Shown: positions 28,916 through 36,643 of the stretch, piece after piece | Layout: each line of letters opens with the position of its first letter | Numbering within the stretch: the first letter of the stretch is position 1 | Assembly (NCBI RefSeq): GCF_016756615.1 | Contig: NZ_AP023262.1 | Span: 310,001 to 374,000, forward strand | Source: Mesorhizobium sp. L-8-3 | GTDB taxonomy: Bacteria > Pseudomonadota > Alphaproteobacteria > Rhizobiales > Rhizobiaceae | Length of the DNA: 64,000 nucleotides | Reading direction: 5' to 3' | Position numbers and translations under genes: made by a program | Notes under the pieces: generated by a model | Told to the model about the DNA's origin: nothing | Databases searched by the model: none | Seen by the model: the letters and a program-made list of their open reading frames with translations, nothing else

Positions 28916-29794
28916 TCAGGCACCGACCTGACCGGCCTCCCAGCCGAGGATCGCCCGCTTGCGGGTGAGCCCCCAATGATAGCCGGTGAGCGCGCCCGAC
29001 TTGCCCAGCGCGCGATGGCAGGGCACCACGAAGGAGATCGGGTTGGCGCCGACCGCCGCGCCGACCGCGCGGCTGGCCGTAGGAGCGCCGATCTCCGCCG
29101 CGATGGAGGAATAGGTGCGCGCCTTGCCCATCGGGATCTTCAACAGCGCTTCCCATACGCGGACCTGGAAGTCCGTGCCGATCATCACGACACGCAGCGG
29201 CTGGTCGGAGCGCCACCGCGCCGGGTCGAAGATGCGCGCCGCATAGGGCGCGGTGGCCGACATGTCCTCGACATAGGTCGCATTCGGCCAGCGGCCGCTC
29301 ATATCGGCGAAGGCCGCGCGTTCCTCGCCCGCGTCGTTGAAGGAGAGGCCTGCGAGCCCTCTCTCGGTGACCATGACGAGCGCCACGCCGAAGGGCGAGA
29401 TATGAAAGCCGTAGCGTATGGTGAGGCCGGCGCCGCGGGTCTTGTAGTCGCCCGGCGACATCGCCTCATGGGTGACGAAGAGGTCGTGCAGCCGTCCCGG
29501 GCCCGACATGCCGACCTCGAAAGAGGCTTCGAGCAAGGGCATGCCCGCATCGAGCAGCCGGCGCGCGTGGTCGAGCGTGACAGCCTGGAGAAAGCCCTTC
29601 GGCGAGAGGCCGGCCCAGCGGGTGAAGAGCTTCTGCAGCCCAGTCGGGGTCTCTCCCACCTCGGCGGCCAAGGTCTCCAGCGAGGGCTGATCCCGAAAAT
29701 CGAGGCTGATCTTCTCGATGACGCGGCGCACGGTCTCGTAGTCGCCGCCGGCCGGCGTGATATCGTTCTTGAGGATTGCTGTCTGTGCGTTCAT
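28916..29794 (-). CDS. ada: Ada-type O6-methylguanine-DNA methyltransferase with AraC HTH
   Basis: A 292-residue protein. Residues about 20-115 form an AraC-like HTH (LETLAAEVGETPTGLQKLFT and SFEVGMSGPGRLHDLF). The C-terminal alkyltransferase has the cysteine acceptor in NPISFVVPCHRALG, with GKARTYSSIAAEIGAPTASR before it. The zinc phosphotriester-repair domain of E. coli Ada is missing, so it resembles the shorter bifunctional proteins common in rhizobia. It repairs O6-alkylguanine and may regulate its own gene. Confidence 0.87.
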   Translation of the reverse strand: MNAQTAILKNDITPAGGDYETVRRVIEKISLDFRDQPSLETLAAEVGETPTGLQKLFTRWAGLSPKGFLQAVTLDHARRLLDAGMPLLEASFEVGMSGPGRLHDLFVTHEAMSPGDYKTRGAGLTIRYGFHISPFGVALVMVTERGLAGLSFNDAGEERAAFADMSGRWPNATYVEDMSATAPYAARIFDPARWRSDQPLRVVMIGTDFQVRVWEALLKIPMGKARTYSSIAAEIGAPTASRAVGAAVGANPISFVVPCHRALGKSGALTGYHWGLTRKRAILGWEAGQVGA

Positions 29795-29804
29795 GGCAAA
29801 TCTC

Positions 29805-29907
29805 CTAGAGCAATTCCGCTTTCTCCGGGTCGCGGAATTGCTCTAACTCTTTGTTTTTACGCAATTCCGGACGCAAAACCGCTATGCACTTTTGCTGGAA
29901 TTGCTTT
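29805..29907. repeat. Dispersed repeat family A, copy 1
   Basis: A roughly 103-bp element between the Ada-type and DUF2244 genes, closely matching 33037-33140. Its left half is a perfect 14-bp inverted repeat (TAGAGCAATTCCGC at 29806-29819 with its complement at 29832-29845). Its right half ends GCTGGAATTGC, so the outer ends are also inverted. A central TTGTTTTTACGCAATTCC block is shared by both copies. Confidence 0.8.
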
Positions 29908-29981
29908 GGAACGCGAATATCGTCCTTCGTCGGGCCGCTCTCCACCCGTTTCCTGCAACCCAGAATTATTTTTTCGCGACG

Positions 29982-30476
29982 CTACCCACGCTTCGCCTTG
30001 GCCAGCGCGACGGAGAAGGCGGTGGCGAAACTCTCGCGATCGTCGGGGTTGAGGAAACTGCCGATCGGCACGTTCCTGCCCTGACCTTCCACCGCCATGC
30101 CGGTGATACCGATCTCCTGATGGCGGGAGACGGAGAATCGCGCCCAGAAGGGATTGAACTGGAAAGCTTCGGTGCGCCCGGAGGGAGCGATCTTGCGGAT
30201 GTCGAGGCTGGTACGCGACACCGACACCTCCTCGCGAGCGCGGCCGGAACGATAGTTGAGGCGGAAGGCGACATAGACCAGGAGCACGTCGAAGCCGAAG
30301 AAGCCGAACACGGGCCATGCGCCGTGCGCGAGGAAGATTGCCCCGGTCACCATCCAGCCGAAGAGCAGCGCACCCATCAGGATCATGAAACCGGTGCGCC
30401 CGAGCGACCGGTGCGGCGTCAGAAGCGCCCGGAAAAACGGTTCGTCGGCGGCGAATGAGGCGTTTGTCTCGCTCAT
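29982..30476 (-). CDS. DUF2244 membrane protein
   Basis: A 164-residue protein with two adjacent membrane helices (about residues 30-75) and a soluble C-terminal part containing FQFNPFWARFSVSRHQEIGI and GSFLNPDDRESFA. This matches DUF2244, an alphaproteobacterial family of unknown function. The start MSETNAS (30476) is preferred over a TTG-like extension to 30503. It is divergent from nth, 21 bp away, a pairing often conserved in rhizobia. Confidence 0.82.
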   Translation of the reverse strand: MSETNASFAADEPFFRALLTPHRSLGRTGFMILMGALLFGWMVTGAIFLAHGAWPVFGFFGFDVLLVYVAFRLNYRSGRAREEVSVSRTSLDIRKIAPSGRTEAFQFNPFWARFSVSRHQEIGITGMAVEGQGRNVPIGSFLNPDDRESFATAFSVALAKAKRG

Positions 30477-30497
30477 GGCACCGACTATAGAGGGATC

Positions 30498-31298
30498 ATG
30501 CAAAAGCCCAAGACCCCAAAGCGATCCAGCGACGCTGCGTCACGCCCGAAAGGTGCCAACGGCAAACGGCGTCCGGCCCGGCCGCGCTCGCTCTACACAT
30601 CAGATGAAGTGCGCGAAATCTTCCGGCGCTTCGCCATCCAGCGGCCTGAGCCGAAGGGCGAACTGGAACATGTCAACGCCTTCACCTTGCTGGTCGCCGT
30701 GGTGTTGTCGGCCCAGGCCACCGACGCGGGCGTGAACAAGGCGACGCGGCCGCTCTTCGCGATCGCCGACACGCCGCAGAAGATGCTCGCGCTCGGCGAG
30801 GAGAAAGTCGGCCAATATATCCGGACCATCGGGCTCTGGCGCAACAAGGCCAAGAACGTGATCGCGCTGTCGGAAGCCCTGATCCGGGACCATGGCGGCG
30901 AGGTTCCCGCCGACCGCGACCAGCTCACCAGGCTGCCCGGCGTCGGGCGCAAGACCGCCAATGTCGTGCTCAACATGGCTTTCGGCGAGAAGACCATGGC
31001 CGTCGACACGCATATCTTCCGCATCGGCAATCGCATCGGGCTCGCCCCGGGTAGAACGCCGGAGGAGGTCGAGCAGGAGCTGATCAGGATCATCCCCGAC
31101 GACTATATGCGCCATGCGCATCATTGGCTGATCCTGCATGGGCGTTACGTTTGCAAGGCGCGCAACCCCGACTGCGAGCTCTGCGTGATCGCCGATCTCT
31201 GCAAATGGCCTGACAAGACGAGTTCGGTCGCCGCGCCGCTGGTACCGCTCCCGCCGGTCGAAGTGATGGCCGAAGCGGTACACCAGGCCGGTCAGTAA
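30498..31298 (+). CDS. nth: Endonuclease III
   Basis: A 266-residue base-excision DNA glycosylase/AP lyase. The helix-hairpin-helix LPGVGRKTANVVLN holds the catalytic Lys, and AVDTHIFRIGNR holds the catalytic Asp. The iron-sulfur loop CKARNPDCELCVIADLC has the C-X6-C-X2-C-X5-C spacing. A basic, disordered N-terminal extension of about 30 residues is usual in rhizobia. It removes oxidised pyrimidines. Confidence 0.96.
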   Translation: MQKPKTPKRSSDAASRPKGANGKRRPARPRSLYTSDEVREIFRRFAIQRPEPKGELEHVNAFTLLVAVVLSAQATDAGVNKATRPLFAIADTPQKMLALGEEKVGQYIRTIGLWRNKAKNVIALSEALIRDHGGEVPADRDQLTRLPGVGRKTANVVLNMAFGEKTMAVDTHIFRIGNRIGLAPGRTPEEVEQELIRIIPDDYMRHAHHWLILHGRYVCKARNPDCELCVIADLCKWPDKTSSVAAPLVPLPPVEVMAEAVHQAGQ

Positions 31299-31744
31299 CC
31301 GACGCCGCGGGCCATGGTCGCGGCGAAGACCAGGATCAAGGCGAAGCACACAACCTGACCTTTGAGATAGCCGCGCAGACCGGCGATCTCGGATTCCGGC
31401 ACGACATAGCCTGAAGTCGCCGCAGCCTGGCTACGCCAGCGCAGGATGCGCATCGTCGGCGGGACAGTAAGCAGGCCGACCGCCGCGAAGGCCGCCATCT
31501 TGGCCCAGAAGGCCCGGTAGTAGACGTAATATTCCCACCCCTTGAGACCGAAGAGCACACGGCCGATTCCGATCAGGATGATCAGGACCGCGAGACCGCC
31601 ATAGGCACGGTCGACATTGGCGAGCAAAGCGAGGTCGCCCTTTGCCAGACCTGGGCGGATGAGCACGAATTCCACCGCGAGGACGGCGGCGAGCAGGAAG
31701 ACGGCGAAATGGTGCGCAATCGCCAGAACGAGGTCGGTTTCCAT
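31292..31744 (-). CDS. DUF2214 membrane protein
   Basis: A 150-residue protein with four hydrophobic segments, matching DUF2214: METDLVLAIAHHFAVFLLAA, then RPGLAKGDLALLANVDRAYG and AFWAKMAAFAAVGLL. The function is unknown. Its end overlaps the nth end by 7 bp (convergent). It is divergent from the small YdeI-like gene upstream. Confidence 0.78.
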   Translation of the reverse strand: METDLVLAIAHHFAVFLLAAVLAVEFVLIRPGLAKGDLALLANVDRAYGGLAVLIILIGIGRVLFGLKGWEYYVYYRAFWAKMAAFAAVGLLTVPPTMRILRWRSQAAATSGYVVPESEIAGLRGYLKGQVVCFALILVFAATMARGVGY

Positions 31745-31884
31745 GGCTGGGTCCTGAGCTGATGGGATCGGCGGGAATCGCGATTCATATCCTTACACGG
31801 TCGCCGGCCGGCAGCCGACAGCCGTCTGTCGGGAGCGAAGGACCCTCGGTTGACGGATATCAGCCGATTGGCGATGTTCTCCGC

Positions 31885-32118
31885 ATGGCCCTGAAACGCG
31901 ACCGCAATCCGATGCCCGACTTCGTCCGCGGCGCCCTTTTGGAGGACGCGTTGATGGAAGCTTGCGAAGCGAGGCCGGACTACCAGAAGAACGACTACCT
32001 CTGGTGGATCGCCAGCCCCAAGCGGGAAGCGACCCGCCGGAAGCGCCTCGCCCAGATGATCGACGAGCTGAAGCGCGGCGACGTCTACATGAACATGGCC
32101 TGGCGCGCCGGCCGCTGA
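31885..32118 (+). CDS. YdeI/OmpD-associated-type small protein
   Basis: A 77-residue protein. It contains ARPDYQKNDYLWWIASPKRE and TRRKRLAQMIDELKRGD, which match the C-terminal helical domain of YdeI/OmpD-associated proteins. ATG 31885 (MALKRDRNPMPDF) is preferred; an in-frame extension to 31762 has low-complexity, non-conserved residues. The function is unclear. It ends directly against the convergent EI24 gene with no gap. Confidence 0.68.
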   Translation: MALKRDRNPMPDFVRGALLEDALMEACEARPDYQKNDYLWWIASPKREATRRKRLAQMIDELKRGDVYMNMAWRAGR

Positions 32119-32847
32119 TCAAGCCCGGCCTGGCCGCAGCGCGGTTTCCTCGGCCGATACCATCTTGTGCAGATGCACCATCATGGCAGCGGCGAAGAGC
32201 GGCGTCAGCAGGTTGACGAGCGGGATTGCGAGGAAAACAGAGATCAGCAGCCCAGCCAGGAAGACCGTGCCCGCATGCTTGCGCCTGAGCGCCTTGGCCT
32301 CGGCCTCGGGCCGGAACCGCATGGCGGCGAATTCGAAGAACTCGCGACCGAGCAGATAACCGTTGACGAGGAAGAAGGCCGCTATGTTGATGCCCGGCAT
32401 CAGCAGGAGCAGCAACGCCACGATGTTGCCGAGAATGACGACGCCGAAGAATTTGAGCGACAGCAAGATCGACCGCAGCAAGGGCACCGGCTTGCCGGGC
32501 ATGTCGTTCGGATAATCGGTTCGCTCGACCACCTCGGCCACGTCGTCAAGGAACAATCCGGCGACGATCGCGGTGACCGGCGCCACGAGCAAAGCGAGCC
32601 CGAGCGCCAGGCCAATGCCGGCCAGGATCGCCGCGATGAAGGTCAGCCAGCCGGCCCAGGACGGAAAGCCCGGCAGGAGCTGGTCGATCCATGGCAAAGC
32701 CAGCCAGTCGAAGACCTCCTTCAGCCCGAACCAGAGACCGACCAGCGCAAGCAGCGTCAGGCCGAGCGACTTGAAGAAAACGCCGCGGAACTCCGGCGTG
32801 AACAGGCGCAGAAGAGCGGCGCGCGCGGCCTCGAAGATCATATCCAC
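32119..32847 (-). CDS. EI24/CysZ-like membrane protein
   Basis: A 242-residue protein with about four long hydrophobic segments. It matches the EI24 domain family, which includes the sulfate permease CysZ: LFTPEFRGVFFKSLGLTLLA, then LLLLLMPGINIAAFFLVNGY and LLGREFFEFAAMRF. It is often annotated as a sulfate transporter family protein in rhizobia. No sulfur-assimilation gene is adjacent, so transport of sulfate is only inferred. Confidence 0.78.
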   Translation of the reverse strand: MDMIFEAARAALLRLFTPEFRGVFFKSLGLTLLALVGLWFGLKEVFDWLALPWIDQLLPGFPSWAGWLTFIAAILAGIGLALGLALLVAPVTAIVAGLFLDDVAEVVERTDYPNDMPGKPVPLLRSILLSLKFFGVVILGNIVALLLLLMPGINIAAFFLVNGYLLGREFFEFAAMRFRPEAEAKALRRKHAGTVFLAGLLISVFLAIPLVNLLTPLFAAAMMVHLHKMVSAEETALRPGRA

Positions 32848-33157
32848 ATCCCGCTTTCGTCAGCCGCCAGATAGGGGCCGCGTCATCATGCTGCAAGAAG
32901 GGTGGAAGTTCTGCACTTGCAAAATGCAGGAAGCCTGATAGCCCGCGTTTTCCACACCGCATGCGGCCCGCCGGCCGGGTGCGGAAGATGCAGGGCTGGA
33001 CCCGCGCGTGGCCGGCATGGCAGATAGCTTTGCCGCCTAGAGCGTTTCCACCTTTCTCCGAGTGGCGGAAATGCTCTATCTTATTGTTTTTACGCAATTC
33101 CGAATGCGAAACCGCTGCGCATTTTGCTGGAATTGCTCTAGGTTCCTGGAGAGGTCG
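32848..33157. other. 310-bp intergenic region between EI24 and adenosine kinase genes
   Basis: No coding sequence was found here. The downstream third is a copy of repeat family A (33037-33140), which ends 17 bp before the adenosine kinase start. The rest holds small inverted repeats (for example around 32913-32931) but nothing recognised. Confidence 0.5.
33037..33140. repeat. Dispersed repeat family A, copy 2
   Basis: A 104-bp element matching 29805-29907. It starts CTAGAGCG and ends GAATTGCTCTAG-like, so its ends are inverted. The left hairpin (AGAGCGTTTCC versus GGAAATGCTCT) keeps pairing although its sequence differs from copy 1, which suggests selection on structure. It lies in the leader of the adenosine kinase gene. 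Confidence 0.8.
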
Positions 33158-34150
33158 ATGGCCGATTACGACGTCCTTTGCATCGGCAATGCCATTGTCG
33201 ACATCATTGCCCAATGCGAGGAATCGTTCCTCACCGAGAACGGCATCATCAAGGGTGCGATGAACCTGATCGACGCCGATCGCGCCCAGTTGCTCTACAG
33301 CCGCATGGGCCCGGCGATCGAGGCGTCGGGCGGCAGCGCCGGCAATACGGCAGCCGGCGTCGCGAGCTTCGGCGGGCGCGCGGCCTATTTCGGCAAGGTC
33401 TCGCAGGATCCGCTCGGCGAGATCTTCACCCACGACATCCGTGCCCAGGGCGTCGCCTTCGATACCATGCCGCTATCAGGCAACCCGCCGACCGCGCGCT
33501 CGATGATCTTCGTCACGCCCGACGGCGAGCGTTCGATGAACACCTATCTCGGCGCCTGCGTGGAGCTCGGACCGGAGGATGTCGAGGCCGACAAGGCGAA
33601 GGGGGCCAAGGTCACCTATTTCGAAGGCTATCTCTGGGATCCGCCGCGGGCCAAGGAAGCGATCCGGCTGACGGCGCGGCACGCCCACGCCGCCGGCCGC
33701 GAAGTGTCGATGACGCTGTCCGACAGTTTCTGCGTCGATCGTTACCGCGACGAGTTCCTGGATCTGATGCGCTCGGGCACGGTCGACATCGTCTTCGCCA
33801 ACAGCCACGAGATCAAGTCGCTCTACCAGACCTCTTCCTTCGAAGAGGCGCTGGCCGCAATCCGCAGGGACTGCAAGATCGCCGCCGTCACGCGCTCGGA
33901 AAAGGGCTCGATCATCGTGCGCGGCGACGAGACCGTGCCGATCCAGGCGACGACGATTCGCGAACTCGTCGACACCACGGGGGCAGGCGACCTCTATGCC
34001 GCCGGTTTCCTCCATGGCTACACGACGGGCCGCAGCCTGAAGGAGTGCGGCGACCTGGGCTCGCTCGCCGCCGGCCTGGTGATCCAGCATATCGGCCCGC
34101 GCCCGCACAAGAATCTCAAGGTGGAAGCCCAGCAGACCGGTTTGCTCTAA
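33158..34150 (+). CDS. Adenosine kinase (PfkB family)
   Basis: A 330-residue kinase. It opens ADYDVLCIGNAIVDIIAQ, has GGSAGNTAAGVASFGGRAAYFG and the catalytic LVDTTGAGDLYAAGFLHG. It converts adenosine to AMP for purine salvage. ATG 33158 follows a GGAGAGG ribosome-binding site; the frame extends upstream only into repeat A. Its stop overlaps the stop of the convergent TRIC gene. Confidence 0.9.
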   Translation: MADYDVLCIGNAIVDIIAQCEESFLTENGIIKGAMNLIDADRAQLLYSRMGPAIEASGGSAGNTAAGVASFGGRAAYFGKVSQDPLGEIFTHDIRAQGVAFDTMPLSGNPPTARSMIFVTPDGERSMNTYLGACVELGPEDVEADKAKGAKVTYFEGYLWDPPRAKEAIRLTARHAHAAGREVSMTLSDSFCVDRYRDEFLDLMRSGTVDIVFANSHEIKSLYQTSSFEEALAAIRRDCKIAAVTRSEKGSIIVRGDETVPIQATTIRELVDTTGAGDLYAAGFLHGYTTGRSLKECGDLGSLAAGLVIQHIGPRPHKNLKVEAQQTGLL

Positions 34151-34782
34151 CTTATGTCCTCCGGCCTTCGGCCGGGACGGCCTTTGTAGGGCGGAAAAGT
34201 CCAGCCGAAGTGCAGCGCGCCGCCGCGCACGGCAAAGGCGGCGGCAAAGGCGATCGCCGCGGCGGGAATGGCGGGAACGCCCGCAAAATGAGCCAGCACC
34301 GTGTAGGCGGCAGCGCCCGTCATGGCCGCGGTGACATAGATCTCCGGCCGCAGCAGCACGGAGGGCTCGCCGGCAAGCAAGTCGCGCATGATGCCGCCGA
34401 AGGTGGCCGTCAGCATGCCCATGACGATGGCGACGACGGAGGAACCGGTCGCAGCCAGCCCTTTATGGGCGCCCAGCACGGCAAAGGCGGAAAGCCCGAG
34501 CGCATCGAGCCACAACAGCAGCTTGTAGCGGGACTCCACGAGATGTGCCGTGAAGAAGACCAGGATCCCTACGGCGGCACAGACCAGCAGATAGCCGGAA
34601 TTCCTGACCCAGAACACCGGCACGTCGAGCATGACGTCGCGCAGCGTGCCGCCGCCGATGCCGGTGACGCCCGCCAGAAAAAGAAAGCCGATGATGTCGA
34701 GTTGCTTGCGCGAGGCGGCCAGCGCGCCGGTTGCGGCGAATACCGCCACGCCGGCATAGTCGAAAAAAAGCGTCAGGTTCAT
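34147..34782 (-). CDS. TRIC-type cation channel family protein (UPF0126)
   Basis: A 211-residue protein with about seven hydrophobic segments. The family repeats are visible: FLFLAGVTGIGGGTLRDVML and VMGMLTATFGGIMRDLLAGE, each with a Gly-rich turn before an Arg-Asp pair. Bacterial TRIC homologues are trimeric potassium-permeable channels. Start 34782 (MNLTLFFDYAG) is chosen because upstream in-frame codons are shadow sequence. A CCGGCC-TTC-GGCCGG hairpin lies within its last codons. Confidence 0.85.
   Translation of the reverse strand: MNLTLFFDYAGVAVFAATGALAASRKQLDIIGFLFLAGVTGIGGGTLRDVMLDVPVFWVRNSGYLLVCAAVGILVFFTAHLVESRYKLLLWLDALGLSAFAVLGAHKGLAATGSSVVAIVMGMLTATFGGIMRDLLAGEPSVLLRPEIYVTAAMTGAAAYTVLAHFAGVPAIPAAAIAFAAAFAVRGGALHFGWTFPPYKGRPGRRPEDIS
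34161..34175 (+). terminator. Possible terminator hairpin for adenosine kinase
   Basis: CCGGCC-TTC-GGCCGG is a perfect 6-bp stem 10 bp after the adenosine kinase stop, inside the end of the convergent channel gene. It is short and the following CCTTTG is only weakly T-rich. Confidence 0.35.
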
Positions 34783-34879
34783 GCCGGCGCCGCCTCCCCT
34801 CCCTACTGTTAGCCGAAGGGCGGAAGTGGAGATAGGGGGCCGCGTGAACTGCCGACGATCGCCACGCAGGAGCCGCCGA

Positions 34880-35380
34880 TCAGTCGGGAAAACTCTCCCG
34901 GCGCCGCAGATAAGGTCTGAAGCCTGCCCTCTCGTAGGTGGCGACGGCGCGCGGATGATCGTTGGTATCGGTGTGCAACCAGACCCGCTGCGGCGACAAG
35001 GCCCAGCAGGCGCGAAGTGCACCGTCCAGCAAGTAGCGGCCGAGCCCCCTGCCCTGCGCCTCTGGCACCAGGCCGAAATGCACGAGTTCGACAGTGTCGC
35101 CGCCGAAGTCAGCGAATTCGCAAAGCCCGACAGGACGCCCCTCGGCCCGCAGCACATAGACGGGGTTCGAGGGCTCGGCGAGCAGACCGTCGAGCGTCGC
35201 CGCATCCATGCGCAGCCTCTGGTCCCACTGAACCGCTTCGCCAACAGCCCTGTAGATATCGAGATAGGCAGGGCGCGACAGGCGCTCGCGGGCCACGCCG
35301 ACACCCGCGCCGGGCGCCTCGACTGGCGGCAGCGGCGGCGGAGAGATCATCTCCATGTAAGTGACCAGAAGATCGACCAT
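34880..35380 (-). CDS. GNAT-family N-acetyltransferase
   Basis: A 166-residue protein. The acetyl-CoA motif A is VELVHFGLVPEAQGRGLGRY, and the C-terminal WLHTDTNDHPRAVATYERAG is motif B. Start 35380 (MVDLLVTYMEM) is preferred over an upstream extension to 35428. No substrate can be assigned. It lies 97 bp before the TRIC gene and 99 bp after grpE on the same strand. Confidence 0.87.
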   Translation of the reverse strand: MVDLLVTYMEMISPPPLPPVEAPGAGVGVARERLSRPAYLDIYRAVGEAVQWDQRLRMDAATLDGLLAEPSNPVYVLRAEGRPVGLCEFADFGGDTVELVHFGLVPEAQGRGLGRYLLDGALRACWALSPQRVWLHTDTNDHPRAVATYERAGFRPYLRRRESFPD

Positions 35381-35479
35381 AGAAAGCGAGCAGCGAGTAG
35401 ATAGAGAATGCGAATTCCTCGCGGTCAATCTTCCCCGAGTTCTTCCCTATTCGCTACTCCCTATTCGCTATTGGCTCCC

Positions 35480-36121
35480 TCACGCATCCTTCTCGGCCTG
35501 CTCGTTGACCGGGCCGGGCTCGGCCGGCGCGTCGGCCGAGGCATGTTTCGGGCCGCCCTTGGCGACGCCGACCATCGCGGGCCTGAGCACGCGCTCGCCG
35601 ATCGAATAGCCCGGCTGCACCACCTGCACGACCGTATTGGCCGGAACGTCGGGATTGGGAACCTCGAACATCGCCTGGTGGAAGTTGGGGTCGAACTTCT
35701 CGCCTTCCGGCGACAGCTTCTTGACGCCATGGCGTTCGAGCGCCGCAAGCATCGCGCGCTCGGTGATCTCGACGCCCTCGATCAGGGTCTTGAAGCCGGC
35801 ATCCCCAGCGGCCCTGGCCTCAGCCGGGATCGCGTCGATGGCACGCCGCAGATTGTCCGAGACCGACAGCATGTCGCGGGCGAAATTGGCCATGGCATAG
35901 GAGCGCGCGTCATGGAGTTCACGCGCGGTGCGCCGGCGCAGATTCTCCATATCGGCCGCGGCACGCAGCGCGCGGTCCTTCAACTCCTCGTTCTCCTTCA
36001 TCAGCTTGACGACGACCTCATAGTCGCCGCCGGTCTCAGCGCCCGCAGCTTCGTTGCCGTTCGCGGCCTCGTTCAGCGCGGTCTCATCGGGCGCGCGTTC
36101 GTCTTTTGCCTGGTCGCTCAT
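35480..36121 (-). CDS. grpE: Nucleotide exchange factor GrpE
   Basis: A 213-residue co-chaperone for DnaK. The long helix includes [20 protein letters not shown] and [15 protein letters not shown]. The beta-domain signature [20 protein letters not shown] is near the end, followed by a disordered acidic tail. Start 36121 (MSDQAKDE) fits the family. A sigma-32-type promoter lies 36-64 bp upstream. hrcA is further upstream on the same strand, with a small monooxygenase gene between. Confidence 0.95.
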   Translation of the reverse strand: MSDQAKDERAPDETALNEAANGNEAAGAETGGDYEVVVKLMKENEELKDRALRAAADMENLRRRTARELHDARSYAMANFARDMLSVSDNLRRAIDAIPAEARAAGDAGFKTLIEGVEITERAMLAALERHGVKKLSPEGEKFDPNFHQAMFEVPNPDVPANTVVQVVQPGYSIGERVLRPAMVGVAKGGPKHASADAPAEPGPVNEQAEKDA

Positions 36122-36156
36122 CGCCGTCTCTCGAATAGTTCCTGAAGTCGCGCCCG

Positions 36157-36185
36157 ATATCGATGTTCGGGTCGCAAAAATCAAG
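36157..36185 (-). promoter_or_regulatory. Sigma-32 (RpoH)-type promoter of grpE
   Basis: On the minus strand CTTGAT (36180-36185) and CGATAT (36157-36162) are 17 bp apart, matching the layout of the hsp20 promoter in this window. It would give a leader of about 30 nt. This suggests grpE has its own heat-shock promoter even though hrcA lies upstream. Confidence 0.55.
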
Positions 36186-36242
36186 GGGCGGAGGGGACTC
36201 CACTCCTAGCCGAACCCACCCGAAGCGAAAGCTGCCAAGAGG

Positions 36243-36274
36243 GCTTGCGTGGCTTCGCCCACGCTTCACCTGCC
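36243..36274. repeat. Dispersed repeat family C, copy 2
   Basis: This copy matches 19177-19208 at 30 of 32 positions, with the GCGTGG-CTTCGC-CCACGC hairpin conserved. It lies between grpE and the small monooxygenase gene. GCAGG and GGACAC words follow at similar distances in both copies. Confidence 0.6.
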
Positions 36275-36331
36275 TAAGCTCTTCTCTTGCCGCAGGCTTT
36301 TAGAAACCGCGGACACTTTGCCGAAACCTGC

Positions 36332-36628
36332 TCAGCCGGAAATGCCGACGCCGCCGACCGGTTCCGTCTCCACATGGGAATCGAACCCGGCGATCATCGG
36401 CCGCGCCTGGGCGATGGCCGCCTGCACGGCAGGCAGGGACAGCGAGGCCTTATGGCTCGCCGCATCATCCCAGACCTCCGTGATCCAGATCGCATCGGCA
36501 TCGGCGGGATCCTTCGCCACGACGTAACTCAGGCATCCCGGCATCGCCTCGGTGCCCTCGAGCAGGATTGCGATCAGCGCATCACGTTCGCCGGGCCGGG
36601 CTCGCATCTTGCCGATAAGACCGAACAT
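36332..36628 (-). CDS. ABM-domain (YgiN-like) putative quinol monooxygenase
   Basis: A 98-residue protein with the dimeric alpha/beta-barrel fold: MFGLIGKMRARPGERDALIA, then EAMPGCLSYVVAKDPADADA and WITEVWDDAASHKASL. Family members include quinol monooxygenases and heme-degrading enzymes, so the reaction is uncertain. It lies 15 bp after hrcA on the same strand and may share its transcript. Confidence 0.8.
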   Translation of the reverse strand: MFGLIGKMRARPGERDALIAILLEGTEAMPGCLSYVVAKDPADADAIWITEVWDDAASHKASLSLPAVQAAIAQARPMIAGFDSHVETEPVGGVGISG

Positions 36629-36643
36629 ATTCTCCCCCGTGGT

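Noticed and set aside
36366..36385. tRNA T-arm-like string (GGAATCGAACC) in the small monooxygenase gene
   Set aside because: No acceptor stem or anticodon arm can be folded around it and it is part of a conserved coding sequence.
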